From Acholeplasmatales bacterium (GTDB lineage: Bacteria; Bacillota_I; Bacilli_A; ML615J-28; CAG-313), in NCBI GenBank assembly GCA_003539625.1, contig DPOU01000009.1, positions 1-64,000 of the forward strand: a stretch of 64,000 nucleotides of DNA, given 5' to 3'. The notes under the pieces were generated by a model that saw only the letters and a list, made by a program, of their open reading frames with translations, had not been told where the DNA came from and did no database searches. The position numbers and the translations under genes were made by a program. This document shows positions 51,460 to 62,191 of the stretch, piece by piece. Positions within the stretch are counted from its first letter, which is position 1; each line of letters starts with the position of its first letter.

Positions 51460-52128
51460 ATGCTATCAAAAAGATTAAACAAAGTATTGACCTACATTAA
51501 TAACACTGATAAATTAGTAGATGTAGGATGTGATCATGGTTATTTAGCCATTGAAGCGATTAATAAAGGAGTAAAACTAGTACAATTAGTTGATAATAAA
51601 ACCATGCCCCTTGATTGTGCAAAACATAATCTTGAAAAACTAAATAGATTACAAGATGTAGAAGTAATCTTTACGCTTGCCAGTGGTTTGACGAAGATTG
51701 ATGATAGAATCAATGTTGCAACCATTTGTGGAATGGGTGGCGATTTAATTGCCCAAATAATTGAAGAATCTTTTGAAAAGGCAAAAGCACTAGATTCCTT
51801 AATATTACAAGCTAATACAAAAGTTGAACATTTAAGACTATATTTAATAAATAAAGGATTTACGATAATTGATGAGTCATTTATTAAAGATAAAAATAAA
51901 TATTATCCGATAATTGTGGCTAAATACAGTGGGGCAGTCTCAAAATTAACAAGTACACAAATTAAGTATGGTCCAATTATATTAATTAAAAAAGAAGACG
52001 ATTTTATTGATTATCTTAACGACAGACTTGTTCACTTAAATAATATTTGTAAAAATAATCAAAAATTACTTAATGAAATAAAAGAAATCGAGGAAATAAT
52101 GAAAGATGAAACTTGCGGAAATAATTAA
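51460..52128 (+). CDS. trmK: tRNA (adenine22-N1)-methyltransferase TrmK family
   Basis: This 222-residue SAM-dependent enzyme has the glycine-rich motif VDVGCDHGYLAIEA and GMGGDLIAQI, and the QANTKVEHLRLYL region of TrmK (YqfN). It methylates N1 of A22 in some tRNAs. The gene order rpoD-trmK-Nif3-like matches B. subtilis sigA-yqfN-yqfO. It overlaps the next gene by 23 bp. Confidence 0.92.
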   Translation: MLSKRLNKVLTYINNTDKLVDVGCDHGYLAIEAINKGVKLVQLVDNKTMPLDCAKHNLEKLNRLQDVEVIFTLASGLTKIDDRINVATICGMGGDLIAQIIEESFEKAKALDSLILQANTKVEHLRLYLINKGFTIIDESFIKDKNKYYPIIVAKYSGAVSKLTSTQIKYGPIILIKKEDDFIDYLNDRLVHLNNICKNNQKLLNEIKEIEEIMKDETCGNN

Positions 52129-52894
52129 AATATTACAAGAGAAATATTCACCCGAACTTGCAAGCAGCTTTGATATTGGAAAAATAGGTTTACAATTTGG
52201 AACTGCTAATGCGGAAGTAAAAAAAATTATGGTTGCCCTAGATGGCACTAGCGCTGTTGTCGATGAGGCAATTGAAAATCATGTTGATTTATTATTAACT
52301 CACCATCCATTTATGTTTAATCCAATGCTATCATTAAATTATGATAGTCCATTTGGAGTAAAAATGTTAAAAGTATTTAAAAATAAGTTAAACATCTACG
52401 CGATGCATACAAATTTTGATACCGCAGTAGATGGTATGAATGATATGCTTGCTAGAAAATTAAATTTGGCAAATATTCATGCCCAAAAAGAAGAAATAGA
52501 TGGCAGTTGCTTCTTAAGAATTGGAGATACTACTCCTATGGATTTAGAAAAATATGTTCAAATAGTGTTAGAAAAACTAAATGAACCCGGCGCAAGAGTA
52601 GTTGGTAATCCTTCTAAAAAAATAAAAAAAGTCGGCATCGTTGGTGGTGCTGGTGCCAGTGAACTAATGCTTGCTAAAAATTTAGGATGCGATTGCTTGA
52701 TAACAGGTGAAATTAGACATAATAATGCAATTGATGCAATTGAAAATAATTTTGCCATTATTGAGGTAAGCCACAGTATTGAAGCATTATTTAAAGAATA
52801 CATAAAAAAAGAATTAGAACAAATCTTAGATGGTGTAGAAATAGTTACATCAAAAGTAGAAAAAGATCCATTTAGATGGATCAGTAAAAAATAA
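52106..52894 (+). CDS. Nif3-like dinuclear metal-centre protein (YqfO)
   Basis: This is a 262-residue Nif3/GTP-cyclohydrolase-I type 2 family protein. Metal-binding features are LLLTHHPFMFNP (H-H), AMHTNFDTAVDGMND, TGEIRHNNA and the late EVSHSIEA. It is shorter than YqfO of Bacillus, lacking the extra middle domain. Role in the cell is not settled for the family. It is coupled to trmK by overlap. Confidence 0.9.
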   Translation: MKLAEIIKILQEKYSPELASSFDIGKIGLQFGTANAEVKKIMVALDGTSAVVDEAIENHVDLLLTHHPFMFNPMLSLNYDSPFGVKMLKVFKNKLNIYAMHTNFDTAVDGMNDMLARKLNLANIHAQKEEIDGSCFLRIGDTTPMDLEKYVQIVLEKLNEPGARVVGNPSKKIKKVGIVGGAGASELMLAKNLGCDCLITGEIRHNNAIDAIENNFAIIEVSHSIEALFKEYIKKELEQILDGVEIVTSKVEKDPFRWISKK

Positions 52895-52917
52895 AAAAGC
52901 CCTTTGAGGCTTTTTTT
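52893..52917. terminator. Bidirectional terminator between the Nif3-like and ferredoxin genes
   Basis: AAAAAAGCC / GGCTTTTTTT with a 7-nt loop; it ends both convergent genes. Confidence 0.85.
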
Positions 52918-52918
52918 A

Positions 52919-53086
52919 CTACTCTTCTACGATAGCGCTAACAGGGCAGTTTTCTTCGCAAACGCCGCAATCAATACATTGATCAGCGTCGATTACATAG
53001 ATGTCGCCTTCTGCTATGCATTCTACAGGGCAGTTTGCAGAACAAGTTCCACAAGCAATACAAGCATCTGTAATTTTTCTTGGCAT
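52919..53086 (-). CDS. Small 2[4Fe-4S] ferredoxin
   Basis: This 55-residue protein was found by translating the minus strand. It starts MPRKITDACIACGTCSANC and has a second cluster motif CIDCGVCEENCPVSAI. The eight cysteines (C9, C12, C15, C19, then C37, C40, C43, C47) form two CxxCxxCxxxC(P) motifs of a clostridial-type ferredoxin, an electron carrier for anaerobic metabolism. A strong GGAGG precedes the ATG. It is more G/C-rich than its neighbours because of the Gly, Ala and Cys codons. Confidence 0.95.
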   Translation of the reverse strand: MPRKITDACIACGTCSANCPVECIAEGDIYVIDADQCIDCGVCEENCPVSAIVEE

Positions 53087-53256
53087 ATGTTGTTCCTCCG
53101 TATTTTAGATTAAAGATAACTAGATTATAGTAAAAAAATAAAAAAAAGCAAGGAATGTGCTAATTATTTTACTTTTCTTAAGATGGCATTTAACTTGAAA
53201 TGTTGACAAACATTTGGTATAATTCTAGTAGATTCGATAGAAAGGAGACTTAAACT

Positions 53257-53475
53257 ATGGTAAAATGGTTTTGGTTATTAATTGTTGGCGTTAGTTGTTT
53301 AATCGTTGGTTTTATTATTGGTTTCTTTGTAATTCGTTCAGTATTTACTAAGCAACTTGAAAAAAATCCACCAATTAATCGTGATATGATTCGCGCAATG
53401 TTCATGCAAATGGGAAGAAAACCTTCTGAGAAAGATATTACACGTGTAATGAATTCAATGAATCAGTATAAATAA
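53257..53475 (+). CDS. YneF family (UPF0154) membrane protein
   Basis: This 72-residue protein has one N-terminal helix (FWLLIVGVSCLIVGFIIGFFV) and the family tail PPINRDMIRAMFMQMGRKPSEKDITRVMNSM. It matches YneF, a small conserved Bacilli protein of unknown function. It has its own GAAAGGAG site and a terminator. Confidence 0.93.
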   Translation: MVKWFWLLIVGVSCLIVGFIIGFFVIRSVFTKQLEKNPPINRDMIRAMFMQMGRKPSEKDITRVMNSMNQYK

Positions 53476-53479
53476 AAAC

Positions 53480-53506
53480 GTAGGCACTAGTTTGCCTACA
53501 TTTTTT
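53480..53506. terminator. Terminator between yneF and plsY
   Basis: Perfect arms GTAGGCA / TGCCTAC with a 6-nt loop, then a T run. Convergent genes on both sides. Confidence 0.8.
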
Positions 53507-53510
53507 ATAC

Positions 53511-54140
53511 TTATTTTTCCTTCTTAGAGAAGTCGATTTTATTTTCTTCACCTTTTATTAATCTCATAATATTTGAGCGGTGCTTATAAACAATTAAAAC
53601 AAACATCAGTGATATCATAACAAGAAGAGGAATATCTTTAATACCTAAAATAAAATAACTTACAATTAGCATAAGCGAAGCAAGCATTGAAGATATTGAT
53701 ACAATTTTTGTTATTAAAAAGACAATAATAAAAGTTAAAAAAGCGATAACTGATATTTGCCAACAATATAGAACCATTACCCCCGCAAAGCATGATATTC
53801 CTTTTCCACCCTTAAACTTTAAAAATACCGGAAAAAGGTGACCAATTATGGCAAGTATACCATAAATTAGGGGATGAATCAAATAAGTTGGATAATCAGC
53901 AGGCCAATTTATTATATATTTAGTAATTATAATAGGAATAGCACCTTTAGAAAAGTCTAAAATGAAAACTAAAATCCCAAGAGCTGGTCCTAATACTCTT
54001 AGAGCATTAGTTGCCCCAATATTGTGACTACCATAATTTCTAATGTCAACGCCTTTTAATTTACCTATTAAAATACCAAAAGGAATTGAACCTAGTAAAT
54101 ATGAAAAAAACATTAAACATATAGGTAAAAATACTTTCAT
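53511..54140 (-). CDS. plsY: Acyl-phosphate:glycerol-3-phosphate acyltransferase
   Basis: This 209-residue membrane enzyme transfers an acyl group from acyl-phosphate to glycerol-3-phosphate, the first acylation of phospholipid synthesis. Family motifs are SYLLGSIPFGILIGK, DIRNYGSHNIGATNALRVLG, KFKGGKGISCFAG and KHRSNIMRLIKG. About six helices are seen. Acyl-phosphate comes from FakA-FakB and PlsX; a FakB-like DegV protein is encoded at 10259. A GGAGG lies before the start. plsY-parE-parC is a common order in Bacilli, though here plsY is divergent. Confidence 0.96.
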   Translation of the reverse strand: MKVFLPICLMFFSYLLGSIPFGILIGKLKGVDIRNYGSHNIGATNALRVLGPALGILVFILDFSKGAIPIIITKYIINWPADYPTYLIHPLIYGILAIIGHLFPVFLKFKGGKGISCFAGVMVLYCWQISVIAFLTFIIVFLITKIVSISSMLASLMLIVSYFILGIKDIPLLVMISLMFVLIVYKHRSNIMRLIKGEENKIDFSKKEK

Positions 54141-54288
54141 GACATGCCTCCTAGTTGATGCGTCTAATTATACTATTTTTTTCTTTTTTTTTCAAATAAT
54201 AGTTCTTTTTTTTATTTATCGAATAATGTAAAATTTGGTCAAATTGTTAATTTATCTATGATTTAGTTAGATTTTTTAACTATTTTTC

Positions 54289-54317
54289 TTGCAAAATATT
54301 TTTGGTTGTGTTATAAT
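54289..54317 (+). promoter_or_regulatory. Promoter of parE-parC (TTGCAA-17-TATAAT)
   Basis: -35 TTGCAA (54289-54294) and -10 TATAAT (54312-54317), spacer 17, followed by the GGAG site of parE. Confidence 0.65.
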
Positions 54318-54349
54318 GAAAATAATGTTTGAAAAAAGGAGTGATGCAA

Positions 54350-56290
54350 ATGGCTAAACAAACAAATGTTTATAATGAAGATTCCATTCAGGTTTTACAA
54401 GGGCTAGAGGCAGTTAGAAAAAGACCTGGTATGTACATTGGATCAACCGATGCAAGAGGATTACATCATTTAGTTTGGGAAATTGTTGATAATGCGATAG
54501 ATGAAGCATTATCTGGCTATGGCTCACAAATAATCGTTAATATCCATAAAGATAATAGTATAGAAGTTATCGATAATGGACGTGGTATTCCTACCGGTAT
54601 TCACAAAGTAGAAAAACGTCCTACCCCAGAAGTAATTTTCAACACTCTTCATGCCGGAGGTAAATTTGACGCAGAAGGGGGATATAAAGTATCAGGTGGT
54701 CTACACGGCGTTGGTTCAAGTGTTGTTAATGCTCTTAGTGAGTGGCTTACTGTAACAATTTATCGTGATGGTAAAATCTATAACCAAACTTACCGTAATG
54801 GTGGTAAAATTATAGAAAAACCACGTAATTTAGGTGATACCAAAAGAACTGGTTCAACTATTCATTTTAAACCAGATCCTAAGATTTTTTCATCAACAAT
54901 CTTTGAATATAAGACTATTTCACAAAGACTTAAAGAATCGGCATATTTAATAAAAGGTTTAAGAATTGATTTAAATGACTTAAGAACTGGTAAGTCAGAA
55001 AGTTTTCATTTCCAAAATGGTATTGTTGAATTTATCAAATCACTTACGGTTGGAAAAGAAGCACTTTATGAACCAGTGTTCTTGAGTGGTAATATGTACA
55101 AGATTAATGTTGAAGCTGCCTTAGTATATTGTGAAAAAACTTACAATGAAAATATTCTTTCATTTGTTAATAACATTCGTACACGTGATGGTGGAACTCA
55201 TGAAGTAGGTTTTAAATCTGCAATTACTAGAGCCTTTAACGATCATGCAAGGTTAATTGGTGCGTTGAAAGATAAAGATATAAATTTAGATGGTGCTGAT
55301 ATTAGAGAAGGTCTTACCGCTATAATTTCTATCCGTGTTCCTGAGGATTTACTACAATTTGAAGGGCAAACTAAAAATAAATTAGGAACTCCTGAAGCTA
55401 AACCGGCGGTTGAACAAGTAGTATATGATCAAATGAAGGCATATCTTGCGGAAAACGGACAAATTTCTGCTAACCTAATAAACAAAGCTATTAGAGCATC
55501 AAAAGCAAGAGAAGCAGCTAAAAAAGCTCGTGATGAAGTTAGAATGGTAAAACAAAAAACTTCAAAACCTGCTAACTTGTTAGGTAAACTTACTCCTGCT
55601 CAATATAAAAATCCAAGTAAGAATGAATTATTCCTAGTCGAAGGTGATTCAGCTGGTGGTACCGCTAAACAAGGTAGAGACCGTTCATTCCAAGCCGTTT
55701 TGCCACTTCGTGGTAAGGTTCTTAATACCGCAAAAACTAAAATTGAAGAAGTATTAAAAAATGAAGAAATAATGTCAATAATTAATGCGGTTGGAGCTGG
55801 TTTTGGAGCAGACTTTGATTATACTAAATCTAACTATAATAAAGTTATTATTATGACCGATGCCGATACCGATGGTGCCCATATTCAAATACTACTTATG
55901 ACTTTTTTCTATCGTTATATGAAAGGTCTTGTTGAAAATGGTATGGTTTATATTGCCACACCGCCACTATATAAGATTACATACAAAAATGTAGTAGAAT
56001 ATGCTTGGTCTGATGAAGAACTTCGTGAAAAAATTCAAAAAAAGAATGCCCAAATTCAACGTTATAAAGGACTGGGTGAAATGAATGAAAGACAACTTTG
56101 GGAAACTACTATGGATCCTGCTAGAAGAAGTCTTATTCAAATCAACATTGGCGAAGAAGGCGATGTTGAAAATAAAATTAATATTTTAATGGGTGATGAT
56201 CCTGAACCAAGAAGAGAATGGATCGAAAATAATGTTGTATTTGATTCAGATGACAATTTTATATTAGAAGGAGATGATGAAGATGAATAA
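54350..56290 (+). CDS. parE: DNA topoisomerase IV subunit B
   Basis: This 646-residue GHKL ATPase subunit of topoisomerase IV separates linked daughter chromosomes. It shows the ATP-binding [40 protein letters not shown], and the Toprim EGDSAGG plus DADTDGAHI. ParE rather than GyrB is favoured by length, by the parC neighbour and by [15 protein letters not shown]. The frame opens at 54329, but ATG 54350 ([12 protein letters not shown]) is at the right distance from GGAG. It overlaps parC by 8 bp. Confidence 0.93.
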   Translation: MAKQTNVYNEDSIQVLQGLEAVRKRPGMYIGSTDARGLHHLVWEIVDNAIDEALSGYGSQIIVNIHKDNSIEVIDNGRGIPTGIHKVEKRPTPEVIFNTLHAGGKFDAEGGYKVSGGLHGVGSSVVNALSEWLTVTIYRDGKIYNQTYRNGGKIIEKPRNLGDTKRTGSTIHFKPDPKIFSSTIFEYKTISQRLKESAYLIKGLRIDLNDLRTGKSESFHFQNGIVEFIKSLTVGKEALYEPVFLSGNMYKINVEAALVYCEKTYNENILSFVNNIRTRDGGTHEVGFKSAITRAFNDHARLIGALKDKDINLDGADIREGLTAIISIRVPEDLLQFEGQTKNKLGTPEAKPAVEQVVYDQMKAYLAENGQISANLINKAIRASKAREAAKKARDEVRMVKQKTSKPANLLGKLTPAQYKNPSKNELFLVEGDSAGGTAKQGRDRSFQAVLPLRGKVLNTAKTKIEEVLKNEEIMSIINAVGAGFGADFDYTKSNYNKVIIMTDADTDGAHIQILLMTFFYRYMKGLVENGMVYIATPPLYKITYKNVVEYAWSDEELREKIQKKNAQIQRYKGLGEMNERQLWETTMDPARRSLIQINIGEEGDVENKINILMGDDPEPRREWIENNVVFDSDDNFILEGDDEDE

Positions 56291-58760
56291 TCCAAAAAAT
56301 GCTTCTAAAAAAATTGACAAATTTGTTGAACATTATGTAATTGAAAATTTTGAAAACATCATGGGTGATAGATTTGGAAGATATTCTAAATATATCATTC
56401 AAGATCGTGCTCTTCCCGATGTAAGAGATGGTTTAAAACCTGTTCAACGTCGTATTCTATATTCAATGTTTAAACTTGGTCTTGCTTCTAACAAGCCTAC
56501 TAAAAAATCAGCTCGTATTGTTGGTGATGTTATTGGTAAATATCATCCCCATGGTGATACTGCTGTATATGATGCAATGGTCAGAATGAGTCAACAATTT
56601 AAAGTAATGCTACCACTTGTAGATATGCAAGGTAATAATGGTAGTATTGATGGTGACCCTGCTGCCGCAATGCGTTATACTGAAGCGCGTATGAGCAAGT
56701 ATTCCGAACTAATGATTGAGGATTTAAATAAACATACAGTTGGATTTGTACCAAACTTTGATGATGAAGAGTTAGAACCAATCGTTTTACCTTCAAAATT
56801 TCCTAATATCTTAATCAATGGTGCAAGTGGTATTTCTGCTGGTTACGCAACTGAAATTCCACCTCATAATCCTGGGGAAGTAATTGACGCAACGATTTAT
56901 CGTATAAATCATCCAAATTGTACAACTGAGGAATTAATGCAATTCGTCCAAGGTCCCGATTTCCCTAGTGGTGGTATTGTCCAAGGTATTGACGGTTTAC
57001 GTGATGCCTATGAAACTGGACGCGGAAAAGTAATAATTAGTTCAAAATATACTATTGATACTACTAAAGCAAATGATCCTAGAATTGTAATTACTGAAAT
57101 ACCATATGATGTTAATAAAGCATTACTTGTAAAGAAAATGGGTGATGCATTACAAGCCAAAAATGTTGATGGTGTTCGTGAAATTCTTGATAACACAAGT
57201 AGTGAAGGTTTACAAATCGACATTCATTTAAGAAAAGATGTAAATCCTGAAACAATATTAAACTTCTTATTAAAACAAACCGATTTACAAACAAGTTATA
57301 ACTTTAACGTAGTTGCCATATCGCAAGGTCGACCAATGCAAATGGGACTTGCGGAAATACTAGATGCTTATATTGTTCACCAAAAAGAAGTTGTTACAAA
57401 CAGAAGTAATTTCGAACTTGAAAAAGACTTGAAGCGTCAAGAAGTAGTTAAAGGTTTAATATCAATGGTATCAATATTAGATGCAGTAATTACAACTATC
57501 CGTAATTCGAAAAATAAAACTGATGCCAAAGAAAACATCATTTCAAAGTATGGTTTTACTGAATTACAAGCAGAAGCCATTGTTACATTGCAATTATATA
57601 GATTAACCAATACCGATATATTTGCATTAAAAACAGAAGAAAAAGAATTAGAAAATGATATTAAGCGTTTACGTCATATCTTATCTAGCGAAACTGCTTT
57701 ATTAAAAACCGTAATTGCTGAATTAAGTAGAGTAAAAGAAATTATTGATTGCCCTCGTAAAACTTTAATTCAACATGAAATTACCGAAGTTGAAGTAAAA
57801 ACAGAAGAGTTCATTGCAAAAGAAGATGTAATTTTAATGATTACCCATGATGGATATCTAAAACGTCTCAGCAAAAAAGCTTTCTTTGGAACCAATGAAC
57901 CTACTAAATTAAAAGATGGTGACGTTATTACTGATTTATATGCAGTAGCAACAACTGATACTTTGATTCAGTTTACTGACCGTGGTAATTACATTTTCTT
58001 ACCAATTCACAAGATTCCTGAATCTAAACATAAAGATCAAGGTATTCACATTAGTACTTTAATTGGTATGGAACCTAATGAAAAAGTTATTTTCTCATTC
58101 CCAGTTACTGACTTTAAAGAAGAAAAATATGTACTTCTTGCCACTAAGTCTGGTTTAATTAAACGTATTCAATTATCTAGTCTTTACGTTACAAGATATT
58201 CTAAAGCTCTAAAGGCTACTAAATTAAAAGATGATGATGCGGTTGTAAGTGCTGATGTTGTTAAAGGTAGCAATTATGAAGTTGTTATTGCAACTAAAGA
58301 TGGCTTCATGAATAGATACGATGCATCAGAAGTTAGTGTTATTGAGCCTGCTTCATTTGGTGTTAAATCAATTGAGCTTAAGAATCGTCCAAACGATTAC
58401 GTTGTCGGTGCTAAATATGTTAGTGAAAAAGACATTGTCTTGATCTTAACTAACCGTGGAAACATTAAACGTATGCGTCCTGAAGAAATCAATAAAGGTA
58501 AGAAGAATAATGTTGGTAAGATGTATTTGAAAGCAGTTCGTTCAAATATGCATGAGGCAATTGATTTAGAAGTAATTCATGCTAAGAATGCCAATTCAGA
58601 TTTAGCATCTTATGTTTTCTGTGAAAAAGGCTTTGTTGAAATTGACTACACAGTCTTACGTACAGCTATTGCCGATAATGGTAAAAAGTTTGTAACCAAC
58701 GATTTAGGTAAACCTTCTGAGATTGTAATATGCCGTAATGATGCGGATTTAGAATTGTAA
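56283..58760 (+). CDS. parC: DNA topoisomerase IV subunit A
   Basis: This 825-residue cutting subunit of topoisomerase IV has the helix-turn-helix region [18 protein letters not shown], the active-site tyrosine in AMRYTEARM, and a C-terminal beta-pinwheel domain without the GyrA box. The absence of the QRRGGKG-like GyrA box and the pairing with parE favour ParC over GyrA. Three ATGs are possible (56274, 56277, 56283); the last is 9 nt from AAGGAG and is preferred. Confidence 0.93.
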   Translation: MNNPKNASKKIDKFVEHYVIENFENIMGDRFGRYSKYIIQDRALPDVRDGLKPVQRRILYSMFKLGLASNKPTKKSARIVGDVIGKYHPHGDTAVYDAMVRMSQQFKVMLPLVDMQGNNGSIDGDPAAAMRYTEARMSKYSELMIEDLNKHTVGFVPNFDDEELEPIVLPSKFPNILINGASGISAGYATEIPPHNPGEVIDATIYRINHPNCTTEELMQFVQGPDFPSGGIVQGIDGLRDAYETGRGKVIISSKYTIDTTKANDPRIVITEIPYDVNKALLVKKMGDALQAKNVDGVREILDNTSSEGLQIDIHLRKDVNPETILNFLLKQTDLQTSYNFNVVAISQGRPMQMGLAEILDAYIVHQKEVVTNRSNFELEKDLKRQEVVKGLISMVSILDAVITTIRNSKNKTDAKENIISKYGFTELQAEAIVTLQLYRLTNTDIFALKTEEKELENDIKRLRHILSSETALLKTVIAELSRVKEIIDCPRKTLIQHEITEVEVKTEEFIAKEDVILMITHDGYLKRLSKKAFFGTNEPTKLKDGDVITDLYAVATTDTLIQFTDRGNYIFLPIHKIPESKHKDQGIHISTLIGMEPNEKVIFSFPVTDFKEEKYVLLATKSGLIKRIQLSSLYVTRYSKALKATKLKDDDAVVSADVVKGSNYEVVIATKDGFMNRYDASEVSVIEPASFGVKSIELKNRPNDYVVGAKYVSEKDIVLILTNRGNIKRMRPEEINKGKKNNVGKMYLKAVRSNMHEAIDLEVIHAKNANSDLASYVFCEKGFVEIDYTVLRTAIADNGKKFVTNDLGKPSEIVICRNDADLEL

Positions 58761-58802
58761 AAAATATTTATCATTAATACAACTTGAAAATACAATTTAT
58801 GG

Positions 58803-58808
58803 TATAAT
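58803..58808 (+). promoter_or_regulatory. Extended -10 promoter of the cmk-S1 gene
   Basis: TGG-TATAAT is an extended -10. No good -35 with 17-bp spacing is seen. It stands 9 nt before the GAGGTGA ribosome site. Confidence 0.45.
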
Positions 58809-58828
58809 GTGGCAAGTGAGGTGAAATT

Positions 58829-60877
58829 ATGTTCAAAATAGCCATTGATGGACCAGCCGGTTCAGGTAAATCAACAATTTCAAAAATACTTGCCCAAGAA
58901 TTAGGATTTGAATACATAGATACTGGCGCAATGTATCGTGCTATTACACTAAAAGCAATGCGTTTAGGTATTGATATGAATGATGAAAATGCCTATGGTT
59001 TTTTGAAAAATACTGAACTTGATATTTGTAATGGTCGTTTCATAATGGATGGTGAAGATGTTAGTGAAGCTATCAGATCAGTAGACGTTACTAACCAAGT
59101 TTCAACTCCTTCCAAAATAGGTTGCGTCCGTGATTTTCTTGTCGATTATCAACGCAAAATAAGCAATTCAAAAAATTGCATTATGGATGGACGTGACATT
59201 GGAACAGTTGTGCTAAAAGATGCACCACTGAAAATCTATCTAGATGCGACAGTACTATGTCGCGCTAAACGTAGAATGCTTGAAAGAGCAGAAAAAGGAA
59301 TTGTTTTACCACTTGAAGAAACAATTCAAGAAATTGAAATACGAGATTGGAAAGATTCAACTCGTAAACACAGTCCTCTACGTTGTGCAGAGGATGCGGT
59401 AGTCATTGATAGTACCGATTTATCAATTGATGAAGTAGTTAGTCGGATTATACAATTAGTTAATGAGAGGAAAAACAAAATGAGTAAAAGCGCTTACAAA
59501 GAAGGACAAATCGTAAAGGGTTGCATTATCAATGTTACTAAAGATGCAATCTATCTAATCTTAGGCGATGAAACAAAAGCTGTAATTTATAGCAATGACT
59601 TAAAAGACTATAATGAAGGGCAAAAGCTTTATAATATCTATCATGAAGGTGAAGAATTTGAAGCTACTGTTAAAAGTGTTACAAAAGACAAAAAGACAGG
59701 CGAACCACTTTGCATTTTGTCAACTAAATTAGAAGATGAAAAAGAGAAATTAAATCTATTTGAAGAAATTAAGGAAAAAGATGAAATTATTAAAGCGAAA
59801 GTTGTAAAAGTTACTGCAGCTGGTGCTGATTTAGATTATCAAGGATTTAAATTATTCTTACCTATCAAATTTATCGATTTAAAAGAAGAAGCATTAAAGA
59901 ACTTAAGAGGTCAAATGCTTGATGTTATGGTATTATATGTAAATAAAGATCGTCTTCAAGTTACTGTTTCAAATGTAATGGCAATGAAAAAACAATATCG
60001 TCTTGCTAAAGAAGCTGCATATGCTGCATTAGCTGTAGATATGGTTGTAGAAGGCGAAGTTGTTAACGTTTTACCATACGGTGCCATAGTTAGTCTTGGT
60101 GAAGTAAGTGGCTTATTACATCAATCAGAAATAGATCATAAACCTGTTCGTAATGTTAGCAACAGATTAAAAGTTGGTGACAAAGTACAAGTTAAGATTA
60201 TTGGTATTGACGGAAATAAAATTTCTTTATCAATGAAAGCACTTGTTAAACATCCTTGGGATGTATTAAAAGAACAATATCATGTTGGTGACGTATTTGA
60301 AGGTCACGTTGAAAAGATTATTCCTGCAGGTTTAATTATAAAACTTACTGATGATTATTCAGGCTTAATGCCAAGAAGTGAATATTCATGGTTCAGCAAT
60401 GTTAAAATTGAAGATGAAGTAACTGAAGGTTCTACATTAACAGTTAAAGTTTTAAATATTGATGATGCTAAAAAACGTGTAAGTTTATCACACAAAGCTA
60501 CACTAGATAATACTTGGGCAGATGTCCGTTTACATCGTGGCGACAAGATTATGGTTACAGTTGCATCTGTTAACGATCGTGGTGCATTAGTTAACTATAA
60601 AAATGTTCAAGGTTTCTTACCAGTAAATGAAGTAACTTCAACTAAACGTATTACACGTGTTGATGAAGTTTACCCAGTTGGTACTGAAGTAGAAGTAATG
60701 GTACAAGATTGCGATCCGAGCGTAGCTAAATTACGTGTAAGTTCAAAAGCAATTGAAGTTGCTAAAGAAAGAGAAAGCTTTGATAAATATTTTGCAGAAC
60801 AAGCAAAAGAAACTCCAACAAGCACAATAGGTGACCTAATCGGCAACCTTAACTTAGACGATAAGGAAGAAAAATAG
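58829..60877 (+). CDS. cmk: Cytidylate kinase fused to a multi-S1-domain (RpsA-like) protein
   Basis: This is a 682-residue two-part protein. Residues 1-217 are a complete Cmk (CMP/dCMP phosphorylation): GPAGSGKST, DTGAMYRA, MDGRDIGTVV, SDK-like RKHSPL. From residue 218 (MSKSAYKEGQIVKG) there are about five S1 RNA-binding repeats, with strong matches such as VLPYGAIVSLGEVSGLLHQSEI and GDKIMVTVASVNDRGALV. An ATG at codon 218 is preceded by GAGAGG nine bases away, so an S1 protein alone (465 residues) could also be made. Cmk and RpsA/YpfD are adjacent genes in Bacillus. The downstream order der-gpsA matches. Confidence 0.93.
   Translation: MFKIAIDGPAGSGKSTISKILAQELGFEYIDTGAMYRAITLKAMRLGIDMNDENAYGFLKNTELDICNGRFIMDGEDVSEAIRSVDVTNQVSTPSKIGCVRDFLVDYQRKISNSKNCIMDGRDIGTVVLKDAPLKIYLDATVLCRAKRRMLERAEKGIVLPLEETIQEIEIRDWKDSTRKHSPLRCAEDAVVIDSTDLSIDEVVSRIIQLVNERKNKMSKSAYKEGQIVKGCIINVTKDAIYLILGDETKAVIYSNDLKDYNEGQKLYNIYHEGEEFEATVKSVTKDKKTGEPLCILSTKLEDEKEKLNLFEEIKEKDEIIKAKVVKVTAAGADLDYQGFKLFLPIKFIDLKEEALKNLRGQMLDVMVLYVNKDRLQVTVSNVMAMKKQYRLAKEAAYAALAVDMVVEGEVVNVLPYGAIVSLGEVSGLLHQSEIDHKPVRNVSNRLKVGDKVQVKIIGIDGNKISLSMKALVKHPWDVLKEQYHVGDVFEGHVEKIIPAGLIIKLTDDYSGLMPRSEYSWFSNVKIEDEVTEGSTLTVKVLNIDDAKKRVSLSHKATLDNTWADVRLHRGDKIMVTVASVNDRGALVNYKNVQGFLPVNEVTSTKRITRVDEVYPVGTEVEVMVQDCDPSVAKLRVSSKAIEVAKERESFDKYFAEQAKETPTSTIGDLIGNLNLDDKEEK
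59465..59482 (+). promoter_or_regulatory. Internal ribosome binding site before the S1 part
   Basis: GAGAGG (59465-59470), 9-nt spacer, ATG (59480-59482) in frame inside the cmk-S1 gene. Looks like the former start region of a separate rpsA gene. Confidence 0.5.
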
Positions 60878-60880
60878 TCT

Positions 60881-62191
60881 ATGAAAAGAGGTACAGTAGC
60901 GATTATTGGGCGTCCTAATGTTGGAAAATCAAGCCTATTTAACCGACTTTCTGGCGATAAACTAGCAATCACAGATGATGCTAGTGGTATTACCCGAGAT
61001 CGCTTGTACACTAAATGCGAATGGCTAAATCAAGAATTTTCAATTATTGATACTGGTGGAATTGAACTTAAAAATGTTCCATTTATGGAAGAAATAAAAG
61101 CTCAAGCTCAACTAGCAATTGATGAGGCCGATGTAATAATCTTAGTAACTGATGGCAGAGTTGGTGTTACTAATGGAGATAAAGATGTTATTAAAATTCT
61201 TCACAAAAGTAAAAAACCTGTTATCGTTGCGGCAAACAAAATAGACGACGTAAAATTCATGGATAATATCTATGAATTTTATAATTTAGGCGTAGATGAT
61301 GTTATTGCCGTGAGTGCATTACATGGAATTGGTGTTGGTGATTTACTCGATAAAGTAGTAGAATTATTACCAGAAAAAAAAGAAAAAAGATACGATGATG
61401 CGGTAGAATTTTGTATCATCGGCCAACCTAACGTTGGTAAAAGTTCACTTACTAATGCAATACTAGGAACTGAAAGAGTTATTGTTAGTGATATAGCAGG
61501 AACAACTAGAGACGCAATTGACTCAAAATTTACTAGAGATGGTAAAAATTACGTTGTTATTGATACCGCTGGTATTAGAAAACAAGGTAAGATATACGAA
61601 AATGCAGAAAAATATAGTGTTCTACGTGCAATTAAAGCAATTGAACGTTCGGAAGTAGTTTTATTTGTCTTAGATGGAACTAAAGAAATAGAAGAACAAG
61701 ATAAACGTATAGCTGGTTATGCGGCAGAATATAATAAAGCAGTTATTATAGTTGTCAATAAATGGGATGCTGTTGATAAAGACGAGAAATCAATGAAAGA
61801 ATTTACAGAAAAAATCAGAAAGAATTTCTTATTTATCAGTTACGCACCAATTGTATTTGTTTCAGCGTTAAAGAATCAACGTATTCAAACTTTATTCGAA
61901 CAAATAAAAATAGTATACGAAAACTACACTCGTCGTATTGCAACCAATGTATTAAACGATATAATACTTGACGCTTCAATAATGAATCAAGCTCCAATAT
62001 TTAACGGAGATCGTATAAGAGTATATTATGGATCACAGGTTGATATTAAACCACCAACATTTGTTTTATTTGTTAATGATCCTAATTATATGCACTTTTC
62101 ATATCAACGATATTTAGAAAACCGTTTTAGATCGGCATTTATGCTAGAGGGAACACCAATAAAGTTAGTTTTAAGAAAGCGAGAAAATTAA
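60881..62191 (+). CDS. der: Ribosome biogenesis GTPase Der (EngA)
   Basis: This 436-residue double-GTPase assembles the 50S subunit. The first G domain has GRPNVGKSSLFN, DTGG and NKID; the second has GQPNVGKSSLTN, DTAGI and NKWD. A KH-like C-terminal domain follows. It begins 3 bp after the cmk-S1 gene, so they are one transcription unit, and shares one base with gpsA (TAATG). Confidence 0.97.
   Translation: MKRGTVAIIGRPNVGKSSLFNRLSGDKLAITDDASGITRDRLYTKCEWLNQEFSIIDTGGIELKNVPFMEEIKAQAQLAIDEADVIILVTDGRVGVTNGDKDVIKILHKSKKPVIVAANKIDDVKFMDNIYEFYNLGVDDVIAVSALHGIGVGDLLDKVVELLPEKKEKRYDDAVEFCIIGQPNVGKSSLTNAILGTERVIVSDIAGTTRDAIDSKFTRDGKNYVVIDTAGIRKQGKIYENAEKYSVLRAIKAIERSEVVLFVLDGTKEIEEQDKRIAGYAAEYNKAVIIVVNKWDAVDKDEKSMKEFTEKIRKNFLFISYAPIVFVSALKNQRIQTLFEQIKIVYENYTRRIATNVLNDIILDASIMNQAPIFNGDRIRVYYGSQVDIKPPTFVLFVNDPNYMHFSYQRYLENRFRSAFMLEGTPIKLVLRKREN

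Noticed and set aside
52904..53113. Plus-strand 69-codon open frame
   Set aside because: It is the shadow of the minus-strand ferredoxin; the eight-Cys pattern and strong GGAGG support the minus strand.
54350..58760. gyrB-gyrA rather than parE-parC
   Set aside because: The GyrA box is not seen in the C-terminal domain, and the local plsY-parE-parC arrangement fits topoisomerase IV.
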